A stretch of 64,000 nt of DNA from Elusimicrobia bacterium RIFOXYB2_FULL_49_7. Its GTDB lineage: Bacteria; Fibrobacterota; OXYB2-FULL-49-7. Numbering within the stretch: the first letter of the stretch is position 1; every line of letters begins with the position of its first letter. The notes below the pieces were generated by a model. The model made no database searches. It saw only the letters and a list, made by a program, of their open reading frames with translations, and was not told the origin of the DNA. The stretch spans positions 1-64,000 of the forward strand of contig MGVN01000051.1 of assembly GCA_001800515.1 (NCBI GenBank), in the 5' to 3' direction. Positions 7,453-15,272 of the stretch are shown piece after piece. The translations under genes and the position numbers were made by a program.

Positions 7453-10065
7453 ATGAAATCAAAAGAAATACGCAGCCAGTTCATCCGCTTTTTCGAAAAA
7501 CAGGGGCACACCTTTGTGAAAAGCGCCGCCATTTACCCCAAAGACGACCCCTCTTTGCTCTTTACAAACGCGGGAATGAACCAGTTCAAAAACATCTTTC
7601 TGGGCAAAGCCACGGATAATACGCTTAAGCGTGCTGTCAACTCACAGAAGTGTATGCGCGTGTCCGGCAAACATAATGATCTGGAAGAAGTGGGACGCGA
7701 CGGCACCCACCACACCTTTTTTGAGATGCTCGGGAACTGGTCCTTTGGTGACTACTATAAACCTGAAGCCATTGAATGGGCCTGGACACTTCTCACAAAA
7801 GAATTCGGTCTGCCTAAAACGCGGCTCTATGCTACCGTTTTCAAAGATGATAATGAAGCTGAAACCCTGTGGAAAAAAATCACTGACATTGCACCGGATC
7901 ACATTGTCCGTTTTCCGGAAAAGTATAATTTCTGGGAAATGGGCGATACCGGCCCTTGCGGTCCCTGTTCTGAAATCCATATCGATCTCGGTGCAAACCG
8001 TTCCTGCGGTCCCAACTGCCGGGTCAATTGCGACTGCGGCCGGTTTATGGAAATCTGGAATCTGGTCTTCATTCAATATAATCGGGAAAAGGACGGCTCT
8101 CTAAAACCCCTGGCTCAAAGACATGTGGACACGGGCATGGGGTTTGAACGACTGGTTTCTCTGGTTCAGGGAAAATCCAGTAATTACGAAACCGATCTTT
8201 TCATGCCCATTATCGACAGAGTAGCAGAGCTCAGCAAACAACCCTACTCCCCCGGCCCGGACGGCGTTCCTTTCCGGGTCATAGCCGACCATCTCCGCGC
8301 CATCACCTTTGCAATAGCCGATGATGTGTTACCCGGGAATGAAGGCCGAGGCTATGTCATTCGCCGCCTCCTGCGCCGTGCTTACCGCTTCAGCCGAAAA
8401 CTGGGTTTTACTGCCCCTTTCATGCACACCCTGGTACCGGATGTGGTCAAAATGATGGGCAGCGCTTTTCCTGAAATTGAAGCGCGGGCGGATTTCATCA
8501 TCAAAATTATTGAAAATGAAGAAAGCTCTTTTGAGCGTACCTTGGATCGCGGCCTCTCCCTGTTCGATGAAATCGTATTGAATGCCAAGCAGAAAAAAAG
8601 TGTTGTTTTAAGCGGCAGCGAAGTCTTCAAACTCTATGACACCTACGGCTTCCCGGTGGATTTAACCCGCCAGATGGCGCAAGAACAGGGCTTTTCGGTT
8701 GATGAAAAAGCGTTTGAAGAGGAAATGAAAGCGCAAAAAGATCGGGCACGGGCCGGCAGCCGTTTCCGCGATATGGAAGGCAAGTCCGGAGAATGGATGG
8801 TTCTTTCCGACGGCCCCTCTTCGGTCTTTACGGGTTATGAAAAACTGGCGGATACAGTTACACTTCGAAAAATACTGAAAAGTGAAAAAGGGGCGCGTAT
8901 CATAACCGACAAAACGCCATTTTACGCGGAATCCGGCGGTCAGATTGGAGACCAAGGAACACTGACCGATGGCAAGGTAACCCTCACCATCACAGACACG
9001 CGCAAGGAAAATGGCGCTATTGTTCATTATGTTGAGAGCGCAGAACCGCTTTCAATCTTGCCCGCCTCATTCACCGCCAATGTGAACGAAGCACGGCGAC
9101 GCGATATTCAGCGCAACCATACAGCCACCCATATTCTTCATTATGCCCTGCATCAGGTCTTGGGTGAACATGCCAAGCAGAGCGGTTCCAGTGTAGATGC
9201 GGATCGTTTCCGTTTTGACTACAACCACTTTGCTGCACCTTCGGACGAAGAACTCCTGCAAATTGAAAAGAAGTGCAATGAACTCATTCTCCTTGACCTG
9301 CCGGTTACCACATTTGAAACTTCAATGAAAGAGGCGGAAAAACTGGGGGCAACCGCTCTATTCGGCGAGAAATATGGAGACACGGTCCGCATCATCAAAA
9401 TTGCCGACTTTTCCATGGAGCTCTGCGGCGGAACCCATGTCTCGCGCACCGGTGAAATAGGTTACCTCCAAATTGTGTCGGAAAGCAGTGTGGCCTCCGG
9501 CATCCGGCGCATTGAAGCCATTACCGGTATCCGTTTCGGTGAAGAGTGCCGGAAAAACAGCCTGCTCATGCGTACCCTGGCCCGCTCCTTCAAGACCTCA
9601 TTTGACAAGGTACCCGAACTGGTGGCAGCTCAAACCGAAAAACTTCGCGAGCTTGACAAGGAAATCAAAGCCCTTCGGGTTAAGAATGCTTTCAGTAATA
9701 CGGAAGCCCTGTTAGCCCAGGCCGTGAACATCAAAGGGGTTGCTTTGGTGCGCGAACACTTTTCCGGCTATGACCGCGACACCCTGCAGCAGAAATGTGA
9801 TGCGTTGCTCCGGCAGCTGAAAAGCGGCGTGGTTGTGATGATGGGCGATACGGAAGGCAGTGCAGCCCTTTCTGTGGCCGTGTCCGACGATCTTGTGGCA
9901 AGCAAAGGACTCCATGCCGGCAAACTTATCCAGAAGCTGGCTGAGATGGCGGGTGGCAAAGGGGGCGGCAAGCCTAACCGCGCCCAGGCTGGTGGCAAGG
10001 ATGTGGCGAAACTTGTGGAAGCCTTTGACAAACTGCCAACACTTCTGGAAAGCTTTTTGGCATGA
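7453..10065 (+). CDS. alaS: Alanyl-tRNA synthetase
   Basis: A class-II aminoacyl-tRNA synthetase that charges tRNA-Ala and hydrolyses mischarged Ser/Gly-tRNA. I start it at the ATG at 7453 because the family begins MKSxEIRxxFxxFF, exactly as here (MKSKEIRSQFIRFF); a TTG 36 bases upstream would add an atypical extension. The product is about 870 residues, normal for the family. In order: catalytic domain (TNAGMNQFKNIFLG), tRNA-recognition helices, editing domain with HTATHILHYAL and CGGTHV zinc-site motifs, and the C-terminal oligomerisation domain ending GGKGGGKPNRAQAGG. Its stop overlaps the next start by 4 bp, tying it to the GGGP-synthase gene. Confidence 0.96.
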   Translation: MKSKEIRSQFIRFFEKQGHTFVKSAAIYPKDDPSLLFTNAGMNQFKNIFLGKATDNTLKRAVNSQKCMRVSGKHNDLEEVGRDGTHHTFFEMLGNWSFGDYYKPEAIEWAWTLLTKEFGLPKTRLYATVFKDDNEAETLWKKITDIAPDHIVRFPEKYNFWEMGDTGPCGPCSEIHIDLGANRSCGPNCRVNCDCGRFMEIWNLVFIQYNREKDGSLKPLAQRHVDTGMGFERLVSLVQGKSSNYETDLFMPIIDRVAELSKQPYSPGPDGVPFRVIADHLRAITFAIADDVLPGNEGRGYVIRRLLRRAYRFSRKLGFTAPFMHTLVPDVVKMMGSAFPEIEARADFIIKIIENEESSFERTLDRGLSLFDEIVLNAKQKKSVVLSGSEVFKLYDTYGFPVDLTRQMAQEQGFSVDEKAFEEEMKAQKDRARAGSRFRDMEGKSGEWMVLSDGPSSVFTGYEKLADTVTLRKILKSEKGARIITDKTPFYAESGGQIGDQGTLTDGKVTLTITDTRKENGAIVHYVESAEPLSILPASFTANVNEARRRDIQRNHTATHILHYALHQVLGEHAKQSGSSVDADRFRFDYNHFAAPSDEELLQIEKKCNELILLDLPVTTFETSMKEAEKLGATALFGEKYGDTVRIIKIADFSMELCGGTHVSRTGEIGYLQIVSESSVASGIRRIEAITGIRFGEECRKNSLLMRTLARSFKTSFDKVPELVAAQTEKLRELDKEIKALRVKNAFSNTEALLAQAVNIKGVALVREHFSGYDRDTLQQKCDALLRQLKSGVVVMMGDTEGSAALSVAVSDDLVASKGLHAGKLIQKLAEMAGGKGGGKPNRAQAGGKDVAKLVEAFDKLPTLLESFLA

Positions 10066-10811
10066 CCTTAAAAAAACGCTTTTTAGGAGGTCTTTCCAAG
10101 CAGGCCAAATATGTGGTTCTGCTGGATCCGGACAAGCTGGATGAAAAGAGCGCTCCCTTGATTGCCGCTCAATGCACAGAAGCCAAAGTGGATGCCCTGT
10201 TTGTGGGCGGCTCAACCGGTGATCCGGCCCGTTTTGAAAAGATAACCCGCCTGATCAGACAAAACTCTCCGTTGCCCCTTATTCTTTTTCCGGGCAGTGC
10301 AGAGCAGATTGTCCCGGATGCGGATGGCGTGCTCTTCATGTCCCTGCTCTCAGGCCGCAACCCCCGCTTTCTAATCGAGGAACAACTTAAAGGCGTGCCG
10401 GCTATCCGTCAATTCAATTTGCCTACTCTGGCCATGGGCTATCTGCTGGTGGAATCCGATAAACCAACCGCAGTACAACAGGTAAGCAAGACTCTTCCCT
10501 TAAGACGGGACGACATCGAAGCTGCGGTGAACCATGCACTGGCTGCACAATACCTTGGCATGGCACTTATCTACCTGGAAGCCGGAAGCGGCGCTACTCA
10601 GACCGTGCCGGAGGAAATGATCCGCGCTGTGAAAAAGGCCCTCTCCATTCCGTTGATTGTGGGTGGTGGCATCCGTACCCCGGAAGAAGCTGCAAAAAAG
10701 GTCAAAGCAGGCGCAGACATCATTGTCACGGGCAATGTCCTGGAAAAAAGCGGTTCTCCGGAAATGATGGCCCGCTTTGCCGATGCAGTGCACGGAGCAA
10801 AAAAAATATGA
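10062..10811 (+). CDS. Geranylgeranylglyceryl-phosphate synthase family protein (PcrB/GGGPS)
   Basis: A 249-residue TIM-barrel protein of the GGGPS/PcrB family, which transfers a polyprenyl chain to glycerol-1-phosphate to make an ether lipid. Diagnostic motifs are LLDPDKL near residue 20, FVGGSTG near residue 48, YLEAGSGA near residue 170 and VGGGIRTPEEA with ADIIVTGN near the C-terminus, all phosphate- or substrate-contacting in the family. The length matches group-II enzymes of archaea and Bacteroidota rather than short Bacillus PcrB. The physiological product in bacteria of this kind is uncertain; the prenyl chain length cannot be read by eye. It is coupled to alaS (ATGA overlap) and to the DUF2294 gene. 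Confidence 0.9.
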   Translation: MTLKKRFLGGLSKQAKYVVLLDPDKLDEKSAPLIAAQCTEAKVDALFVGGSTGDPARFEKITRLIRQNSPLPLILFPGSAEQIVPDADGVLFMSLLSGRNPRFLIEEQLKGVPAIRQFNLPTLAMGYLLVESDKPTAVQQVSKTLPLRRDDIEAAVNHALAAQYLGMALIYLEAGSGATQTVPEEMIRAVKKALSIPLIVGGGIRTPEEAAKKVKAGADIIVTGNVLEKSGSPEMMARFADAVHGAKKI

Positions 10812-11182
10812 GCCGGAAAACAAAAGGGCAAATCGAAGCCGAGATCAGCGAAGCCATCATCCAGTTTGAAAAGGAATACATGGGCCGCGGACCGCTCACC
10901 ACCAAGACCCACCTGATGGAGGATGTGATCTTTGTCCGATTAAAAGGGGTCCTCACTAAAGCGGAGCATCAGTTAGCGCTTTCCAATGATTTCTCCAGAG
11001 GACAAGGGCTCATCAAAACTATGCGATCCGAACTATTGGAAAAAGGAAGACCCTTGCTGGAAGTCATCATCAATGATATTACGGGAAAAAAAGTGGTGAG
11101 CCTTCATACGGACATCAGCACTGCCACTGGAGAAAGAATCATTGTTTTCATTCTGAATGCACCGCTTGATTTCACTTCCTGA
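10808..11182 (+). CDS. DUF2294 (MpsC-like) protein
   Basis: A 124-residue soluble protein resembling the DUF2294 family, whose members are annotated as MpsC-like components of membrane-potential or bicarbonate uptake systems, or as Na-translocating decarboxylase-associated proteins. The recognisable core is YMGRGPLTTKTHLMEDVIFVRLKGVLTKAE. There is no signal peptide or membrane segment. Its ATG overlaps the stop of the GGGPS gene by 4 bp, making it the third cistron after alaS. No partner transporter is adjacent, so the role here is open. Confidence 0.7.
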   Translation: MSRKTKGQIEAEISEAIIQFEKEYMGRGPLTTKTHLMEDVIFVRLKGVLTKAEHQLALSNDFSRGQGLIKTMRSELLEKGRPLLEVIINDITGKKVVSLHTDISTATGERIIVFILNAPLDFTS

Positions 11183-11224
11183 TATTGTTTGCCTTCCCGA
11201 TTAATCAAAAAACTATATTTTTCA

Positions 11225-11364
11225 TGATAAGGATGCTTATCCCCGAATAAGACTCCTTTTCAAATCAAAACGGTTTGCATATTCCGCCGATTCGACAAAC
11301 GAAGCGGCGCGAAGAGGATGACCGGCAGATAACTCAGATTTGAGTATCGCCGGTTTTTTATTTT
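11225..11364 (+). promoter_or_regulatory. Structured leader with three stem-loops upstream of the PEPCK-like gene
   Basis: Three successive hairpins can be drawn: GATAAG-gatg-CTTATC (about 11227-11242); CGCCGATTCG-acaaa-CGAAGCGGCG (about 11286-11310, one mismatch); and ACCGGC...GCCGGT followed by TTTTTTATTTT (11321-11364). The last is an intrinsic terminator placed 40 bases before the ATG. The set could be only the 3' end of the alaS transcript, or a riboswitch-like leader with an attenuator; it matches no riboswitch consensus I know. Confidence 0.45.
11321..11364 (+). terminator. Rho-independent terminator
   Basis: ACCGGCAGATAACTCA pairs with TGAGTATCGCCGGT around a GATT loop, with one bulge, and is followed directly by TTTTTTATTTT. 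It lies downstream of the alaS-GGGPS-DUF2294 transcript and upstream of the gene at 11404. Confidence 0.85.
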
Positions 11365-11403
11365 CCGGACAAACAACTCGATACCTTTGGAAAGGAATGT
11401 GCT

Positions 11404-13179
11404 ATGGAAAAACAATTTGTCCAGGAAGGATCCCAATTCATCATTCACACTCAAGGGCCCATGTGTACCACCACACAGGAGCTGTTGAACAGCCCCCTGT
11501 TCCAGGAAGTACTTCTCGCCTTCATTCAACAGCAAATCCAAGAAAAATCTCCGCTGCTCAAGAAGATTCCGGTTGATTTATCGAACCAAACAGGCCAATG
11601 GACCCTTCTCTCCCTGCTTCAATATCTGGCCACAGAATCAATAGAAGACATTGTCCGTCGAAATCCCATGATTAAGGAAATCGTGCAAAACATGGATCGG
11701 GTCGCCTTATGGACCTTTGTGGAAAAGCTCTATGATTTCTGGCGCGGTTTTGATCGTTTTATTGTCTGTCATTCGGAAAACAGTCTGGATGGACATGACC
11801 GCAGGCCCTACCGTACCTTTAATGCCATCATTGAAAATCTTACCCATATCATCCGCGCTGCCTACCGGGACATCTGTGAAAACATCACCGGCGATCATCC
11901 CCGCATTTATCGCCAGGTCTCCGCCGGATGCGATGCCGGCCTCATCGCGGTACCTAAAGAGTGGCCCATTACCCATGACTCCTGTTCCATTTTGAATGAT
12001 ATTGCTTTTATCCGGCAGGTACTTATTTATCCGCCGTTAATTATTGATCCACCCATGAATAAACGAACCGGCTGTTTTGAACGAGTAACGGAAAACCCGC
12101 TTGCCGGAATGATACTCGAACGTGAAGAATGGCTTTGTTATCCGGCTAAGGTAGGCCCGCTGACCATTTTCGTTTATTTTCACCAATCCTTCATGGCCTT
12201 GGGCTGCACATTAGCCAACCTCTTTGACATTGCCTCGGATGTTGATATCCAGGCCGGACCGGACGCAATCTATCTGTTCGGCGCGCCGGTTTCCCACCTG
12301 GCCCGATTCGGACAATCGCCCATACTCTTTTTTGATGATGACCGGAACGGACTTCTCATCGGCGCTGTGCCGGGCGAAAACCGGTTCGGCTATTTCGGTT
12401 ACCTGAAAAAGATGATCCTGACCCTCCACAATATTGCCATCATGAAAAAAGGCCGGATGCCTTTCCACGGCGCCATGATTCGGATGGTGCTCCAAGAAGG
12501 GGCCGGCGCCAATATCCTGATTATCGGCGACACGGCTGCCGGAAAATCCGAGACCCTGGAAGCACTTCGAATGCTGGCCGGTGCGTCGCTTCAGGAGGCG
12601 TCCATCATTGCAGATGATATGGGCTCTCTGGAAATAGCACAGAACGGACGGATTATCGGTTATGGCACCGAGATTGGCGCTTTTATCCGGCTGGATGATT
12701 TGCAGCAAGGATATGCTTTCAGGCAGATTGACCGGGCCATTCTCATGAGCCCGCAAAAAATCAATGCCCGTGTCGTTCTGCCGGTTACCACACTGGTCGA
12801 AGTATTAAAAGGATATCCGGTCGATATTTTATTGTATGCCAATAATTATGAAGAGGTGGATGACTCCCATCCTGTTATCGAATCGTGTTCCACCCTTGAA
12901 AAGGCACTGGCTGTTTTTAAAGAAGGAAAGGTGATGGCCAAAGGGACCACCACTACCACAGGCCTGAACCAATCTTATTTTGGAAACATTTTCGGGCCAC
13001 CCCAGTATCGCACCCTTCACGATGAGCTTGCTCAAAAAACTTTTCAGGCAGCCTTTCAATCCGGAACCTATGTGGGCCAACTTCGGACCCGATTGGCCAT
13101 TCCCGGCTTTGAAATGAAAGGTCCTGAAGCTTCGGCAAAAGCATTACTGATTCTTATCCGGGAGCGTCATCGTGGCTGA
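11404..13179 (+). CDS. PEPCK/HPr-kinase-fold P-loop protein
   Basis: A 591-residue cytoplasmic protein. Its C-terminal half has a P-loop GDTAAGKS (375-382), an acidic pair followed by Met-Gly (DDMG, 404-407) and GTEIGAF followed by IRLDDL, which resemble the nucleotide and metal sites of phosphoenolpyruvate carboxykinase and HPr kinase. The N-terminal 300 residues are unfamiliar. Database homologues are usually annotated PEPCK, but the arrangement differs from both the classic ATP and GTP enzymes. I therefore infer a small-molecule or protein kinase/carboxykinase rather than a confirmed gluconeogenic enzyme. A good ribosome site (AAAGGA, 7 bases) precedes the ATG. It overlaps the next gene by 8 bp. 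Confidence 0.65.
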   Translation: MEKQFVQEGSQFIIHTQGPMCTTTQELLNSPLFQEVLLAFIQQQIQEKSPLLKKIPVDLSNQTGQWTLLSLLQYLATESIEDIVRRNPMIKEIVQNMDRVALWTFVEKLYDFWRGFDRFIVCHSENSLDGHDRRPYRTFNAIIENLTHIIRAAYRDICENITGDHPRIYRQVSAGCDAGLIAVPKEWPITHDSCSILNDIAFIRQVLIYPPLIIDPPMNKRTGCFERVTENPLAGMILEREEWLCYPAKVGPLTIFVYFHQSFMALGCTLANLFDIASDVDIQAGPDAIYLFGAPVSHLARFGQSPILFFDDDRNGLLIGAVPGENRFGYFGYLKKMILTLHNIAIMKKGRMPFHGAMIRMVLQEGAGANILIIGDTAAGKSETLEALRMLAGASLQEASIIADDMGSLEIAQNGRIIGYGTEIGAFIRLDDLQQGYAFRQIDRAILMSPQKINARVVLPVTTLVEVLKGYPVDILLYANNYEEVDDSHPVIESCSTLEKALAVFKEGKVMAKGTTTTTGLNQSYFGNIFGPPQYRTLHDELAQKTFQAAFQSGTYVGQLRTRLAIPGFEMKGPEASAKALLILIRERHRG

Positions 13180-13486
13180 ATTCGTCACGGCTATTACCTG
13201 TATGGACGGCCGAATCCATCTGCCGGTCATCCGTTACTTACAGGATCGCTGCAAAGCTGATTTTGTAGATTTGATAACCGAAGCCGGACCCAGCAGGATT
13301 CTGGCTTCAAATGATTATCCCCATCTGTTCCGCAGAATCCAGGAAAAGACCGCTCTTTCGGTCTCAAAACACGGCTCTCAATGCGTGGCGATCATCGGTC
13401 ATCATGATTGCGCTGGAAATCCTGCGGAAAAGGAAACGCATTTGGACCGGTTCCTTTGCCCGCTAAACACGCGGATTTGGAGCTGA
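13172..13486 (+). CDS. Short beta-carbonic-anhydrase-like protein, C-terminus apparently lost
   Basis: This 104-residue protein starts at a GTG overlapping the previous stop, with GGGAG upstream. It has the zinc and dyad residues of beta-carbonic anhydrases in compact form: Cys10-x-Asp12-x-Arg14 (TCMDGR) and His77-x-x-Cys80 (GHHDCAGNP). Close small relatives as I recall them continue about 30 residues past ETHLD with a conserved tail rich in Trp and Leu. Here the frame instead ends in RFLCPLNTRIWS. The +1 frame just downstream reads ADLELTPIIIKQK, which could be a remnant of the lost tail, so a frameshift or small deletion near 13440-13460 is likely. It may be inactive. Confidence 0.6.
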   Translation: MAEFVTAITCMDGRIHLPVIRYLQDRCKADFVDLITEAGPSRILASNDYPHLFRRIQEKTALSVSKHGSQCVAIIGHHDCAGNPAEKETHLDRFLCPLNTRIWS

Positions 13487-13558
13487 CGCCTATAATAATC
13501 AAACAGAAGTAATGATTGAGTCTTTCGCCTCGATTTTTTTATTTTCTATCTCCTTGTC

Positions 13559-14248
13559 ATGACAGATATTGCAGTAAACCTAAAGTCCATTCGGGAACGT
13601 ATTGCAACGGCAGCTATTAGAAGCGGTCGGCGCAGTTCGGACATTACTTTGATAGCCGTGACTAAAACTCATTCTGTTGACCGCATTCTTGAGCTTAAGC
13701 CTCTCGGTGTCCAATGCATCGGCGAAAGCCGGATGCAGGAATTGTCCGGCAAGGTTGATGCGCTGAAAGGCAATTTTGAAATTCATTTTATCGGTCACCT
13801 CCAGACTAACAAGGTGCGTCAGATAGTAAATATGGTCGATTCCATTGAATCAGTGGATTCCTTTCATCTGGCCCAAGCACTTGATGCGGAATGTCTGAAG
13901 CAAGATCGTTTTTTGCCTGTTTTGGTTCAGGTCAATACTTCTGAAGAAAGCGCTAAATCGGGCATTGAACCGGATAAGCTGCCTGACCTGCTCAAACAGA
14001 TGGCAACGCTGAAACAAGTGAAGGTGGAAGGATTAATGACGCTGGCTATGTTAACCGAAGATCCGGAAAAAGTACGGCATTGTTTTCGGTTGCTTCGTTC
14101 CCTGCAACAGGAAACATTAGCTTTGGGCATTGAAACCATTAATCTAAACGCTCTTTCCATGGGCATGTCTGACGACTTTGAAATCGCTATTGAAGAAGGG
14201 GCCACACGGGTCCGTATCGGCAGCGTCCTGTTTGGAAAAAGAAACTGA
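13559..14248 (+). CDS. yggS: YggS-family PLP-binding protein
   Basis: A 229-residue pyridoxal-phosphate homeostasis protein (PLPBP/YggS/YlmE) with a TIM-barrel alanine-racemase-like fold and no known catalytic activity; the family buffers PLP and influences amino-acid pools. Lys36 in IAVTKTH is the PLP lysine. HFIGHLQTNKVR and LSMGMSDDFEIAIEEG are the canonical family motifs, the latter contacting the cofactor phosphate. It begins the yggS-yggT-divIVA cluster; yggT starts 1 base after its stop. Confidence 0.94.
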   Translation: MTDIAVNLKSIRERIATAAIRSGRRSSDITLIAVTKTHSVDRILELKPLGVQCIGESRMQELSGKVDALKGNFEIHFIGHLQTNKVRQIVNMVDSIESVDSFHLAQALDAECLKQDRFLPVLVQVNTSEESAKSGIEPDKLPDLLKQMATLKQVKVEGLMTLAMLTEDPEKVRHCFRLLRSLQQETLALGIETINLNALSMGMSDDFEIAIEEGATRVRIGSVLFGKRN

Positions 14249-14249
14249 C

Positions 14250-14516
14250 ATGGATATTCCCTCTCTGCTCATCCTGCTCCTCCGCCTGTATGAAATGATT
14301 CTTTTCATGCGTATTATTCTTTCTTGGGTATCCGTCGATTATGACAATATTTGGGTTAAACGCCTGATGGCCGTCACGGACCCGGTTCTGCAGCCGGCCC
14401 GCGAATTGATTATGCGGCTTCTGGACCGTTTTAATGTCCAGTTACCCATTGATTTATCACCGATATTGGTGTTTGTGTTATTGGAATTCCTCCAGACATT
14501 TCTCAAAACGCTTTAA
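14250..14516 (+). CDS. yggT: YggT-family membrane protein
   Basis: An 88-residue integral membrane protein with two hydrophobic segments (about 3-25 and 68-86) flanking the family core RIILSWVSVD and VTDPVLQPARELI. YggT/YlmG proteins occur next to yggS in most bacteria; roles proposed include osmotic tolerance and, in Gram-positives and chloroplasts, division or nucleoid distribution. I start it at the ATG at 14250, just after the yggS stop; an in-frame start further upstream would overlap yggS extensively. Confidence 0.9.
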   Translation: MDIPSLLILLLRLYEMILFMRIILSWVSVDYDNIWVKRLMAVTDPVLQPARELIMRLLDRFNVQLPIDLSPILVFVLLEFLQTFLKTL

Positions 14517-14542
14517 AGCGTTCAATAGAAAGGCGGAAACAG

Positions 14543-15013
14543 ATGAGTATCGCGGCCCTGGAGATTAAACGACAGAGTTTCAAGCGGATTTTCAAAGGAT
14601 ATGATCCGGAGGAGGTACAAACTTTTCTGGACATGGTTTCCGAACAATTCGAAAGACTGACTACGGAAAAAAATGAATCCGCGGATCGGGTCAAATCACT
14701 GGAGATGGAGCTGGTCAAATTGCGCAATCTTGAAAACAGCCTTAAAGAAACCTTGGACAGCGGTCGCCGCAATGTTGATGAAATGAAGGAAAGCGCCGGT
14801 CGCAATGCGATGCTGATCGTCAAAGAAGCCGAAGTAGAGGCTGCTTCCATTAAAGCCGCCGCTTTTCGGGAAAAAGAAGCGCTTCAGCGGGAAACGTTGA
14901 TATTAGCCGAACAGAAAAAGACTTTTCTCATCCGTATGAAAGCGTTACTCGGCGCTCAGCTTGACATAATTAATATCTTTGATAAAGAAGAAAAAGAGTC
15001 TCCGCTGCCATGA
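14543..15013 (+). CDS. divIVA: DivIVA-domain protein
   Basis: A 156-residue coiled-coil protein. The N-terminal IAALEIKRQSFKRIFKGYDPEEVQTFLDMV is a classic DivIVA N-domain (FxxxxxGYdxxEVdxFLd), which binds curved membranes in Gram-positives. Residues about 30-130 are continuous heptads, ending in a charged tail. Ribosome site GAAAGGCGG lies upstream. It follows yggT by 26 bp and overlaps the DUF167 gene by 4 bp. DivIVA proteins mark poles or division sites and recruit partners; in diderms without actinobacterial-type polar growth the role is less known. Confidence 0.9.
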   Translation: MSIAALEIKRQSFKRIFKGYDPEEVQTFLDMVSEQFERLTTEKNESADRVKSLEMELVKLRNLENSLKETLDSGRRNVDEMKESAGRNAMLIVKEAEVEAASIKAAAFREKEALQRETLILAEQKKTFLIRMKALLGAQLDIINIFDKEEKESPLP

Positions 15014-15270
15014 GGCTTTCCGTGCAAGTCGTGCCTCGTTCCTCGCGGGATCAAATTGTCGGCCTTTTGCCGGACAACACCCTTAAAGTTAGATTAACCG
15101 CGCCACCCGTGGACGGGGCTGCAAATGACGCGCTGGTGAAACTCATTGCCAAAACACTGAAAATTCCAAAAAGGGCCATTGCCATTTTAAAAGGAGAAAG
15201 CTCCAAACGGAAAATTTTAGAAATATCGGGCGTGGACAAAGCGATTTTTCCCATTTCAGCAAAGGAATAG
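15010..15270 (+). CDS. yggU: DUF167 / YggU-family protein
   Basis: An 86-residue small alpha/beta protein with the DUF167 signature PRSSRDQIVG near the N-terminus, KVRLTAPPVDGAAND (residues about 26-40) and a final GESSKRKILEISG. Family members are cytosolic with unknown function and very often sit with yggS and yggT, as here. The ATG overlaps the divIVA stop. Length is normal. Confidence 0.9.
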   Translation: MRLSVQVVPRSSRDQIVGLLPDNTLKVRLTAPPVDGAANDALVKLIAKTLKIPKRAIAILKGESSKRKILEISGVDKAIFPISAKE

Positions 15271-15272
15271 GT

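Noticed and set aside
12211..12756. 181-codon frame antisense to the PEPCK-like gene
   Set aside because: It overlaps the P-loop-encoding region in the opposite strand; no ribosome site or recognisable motif.
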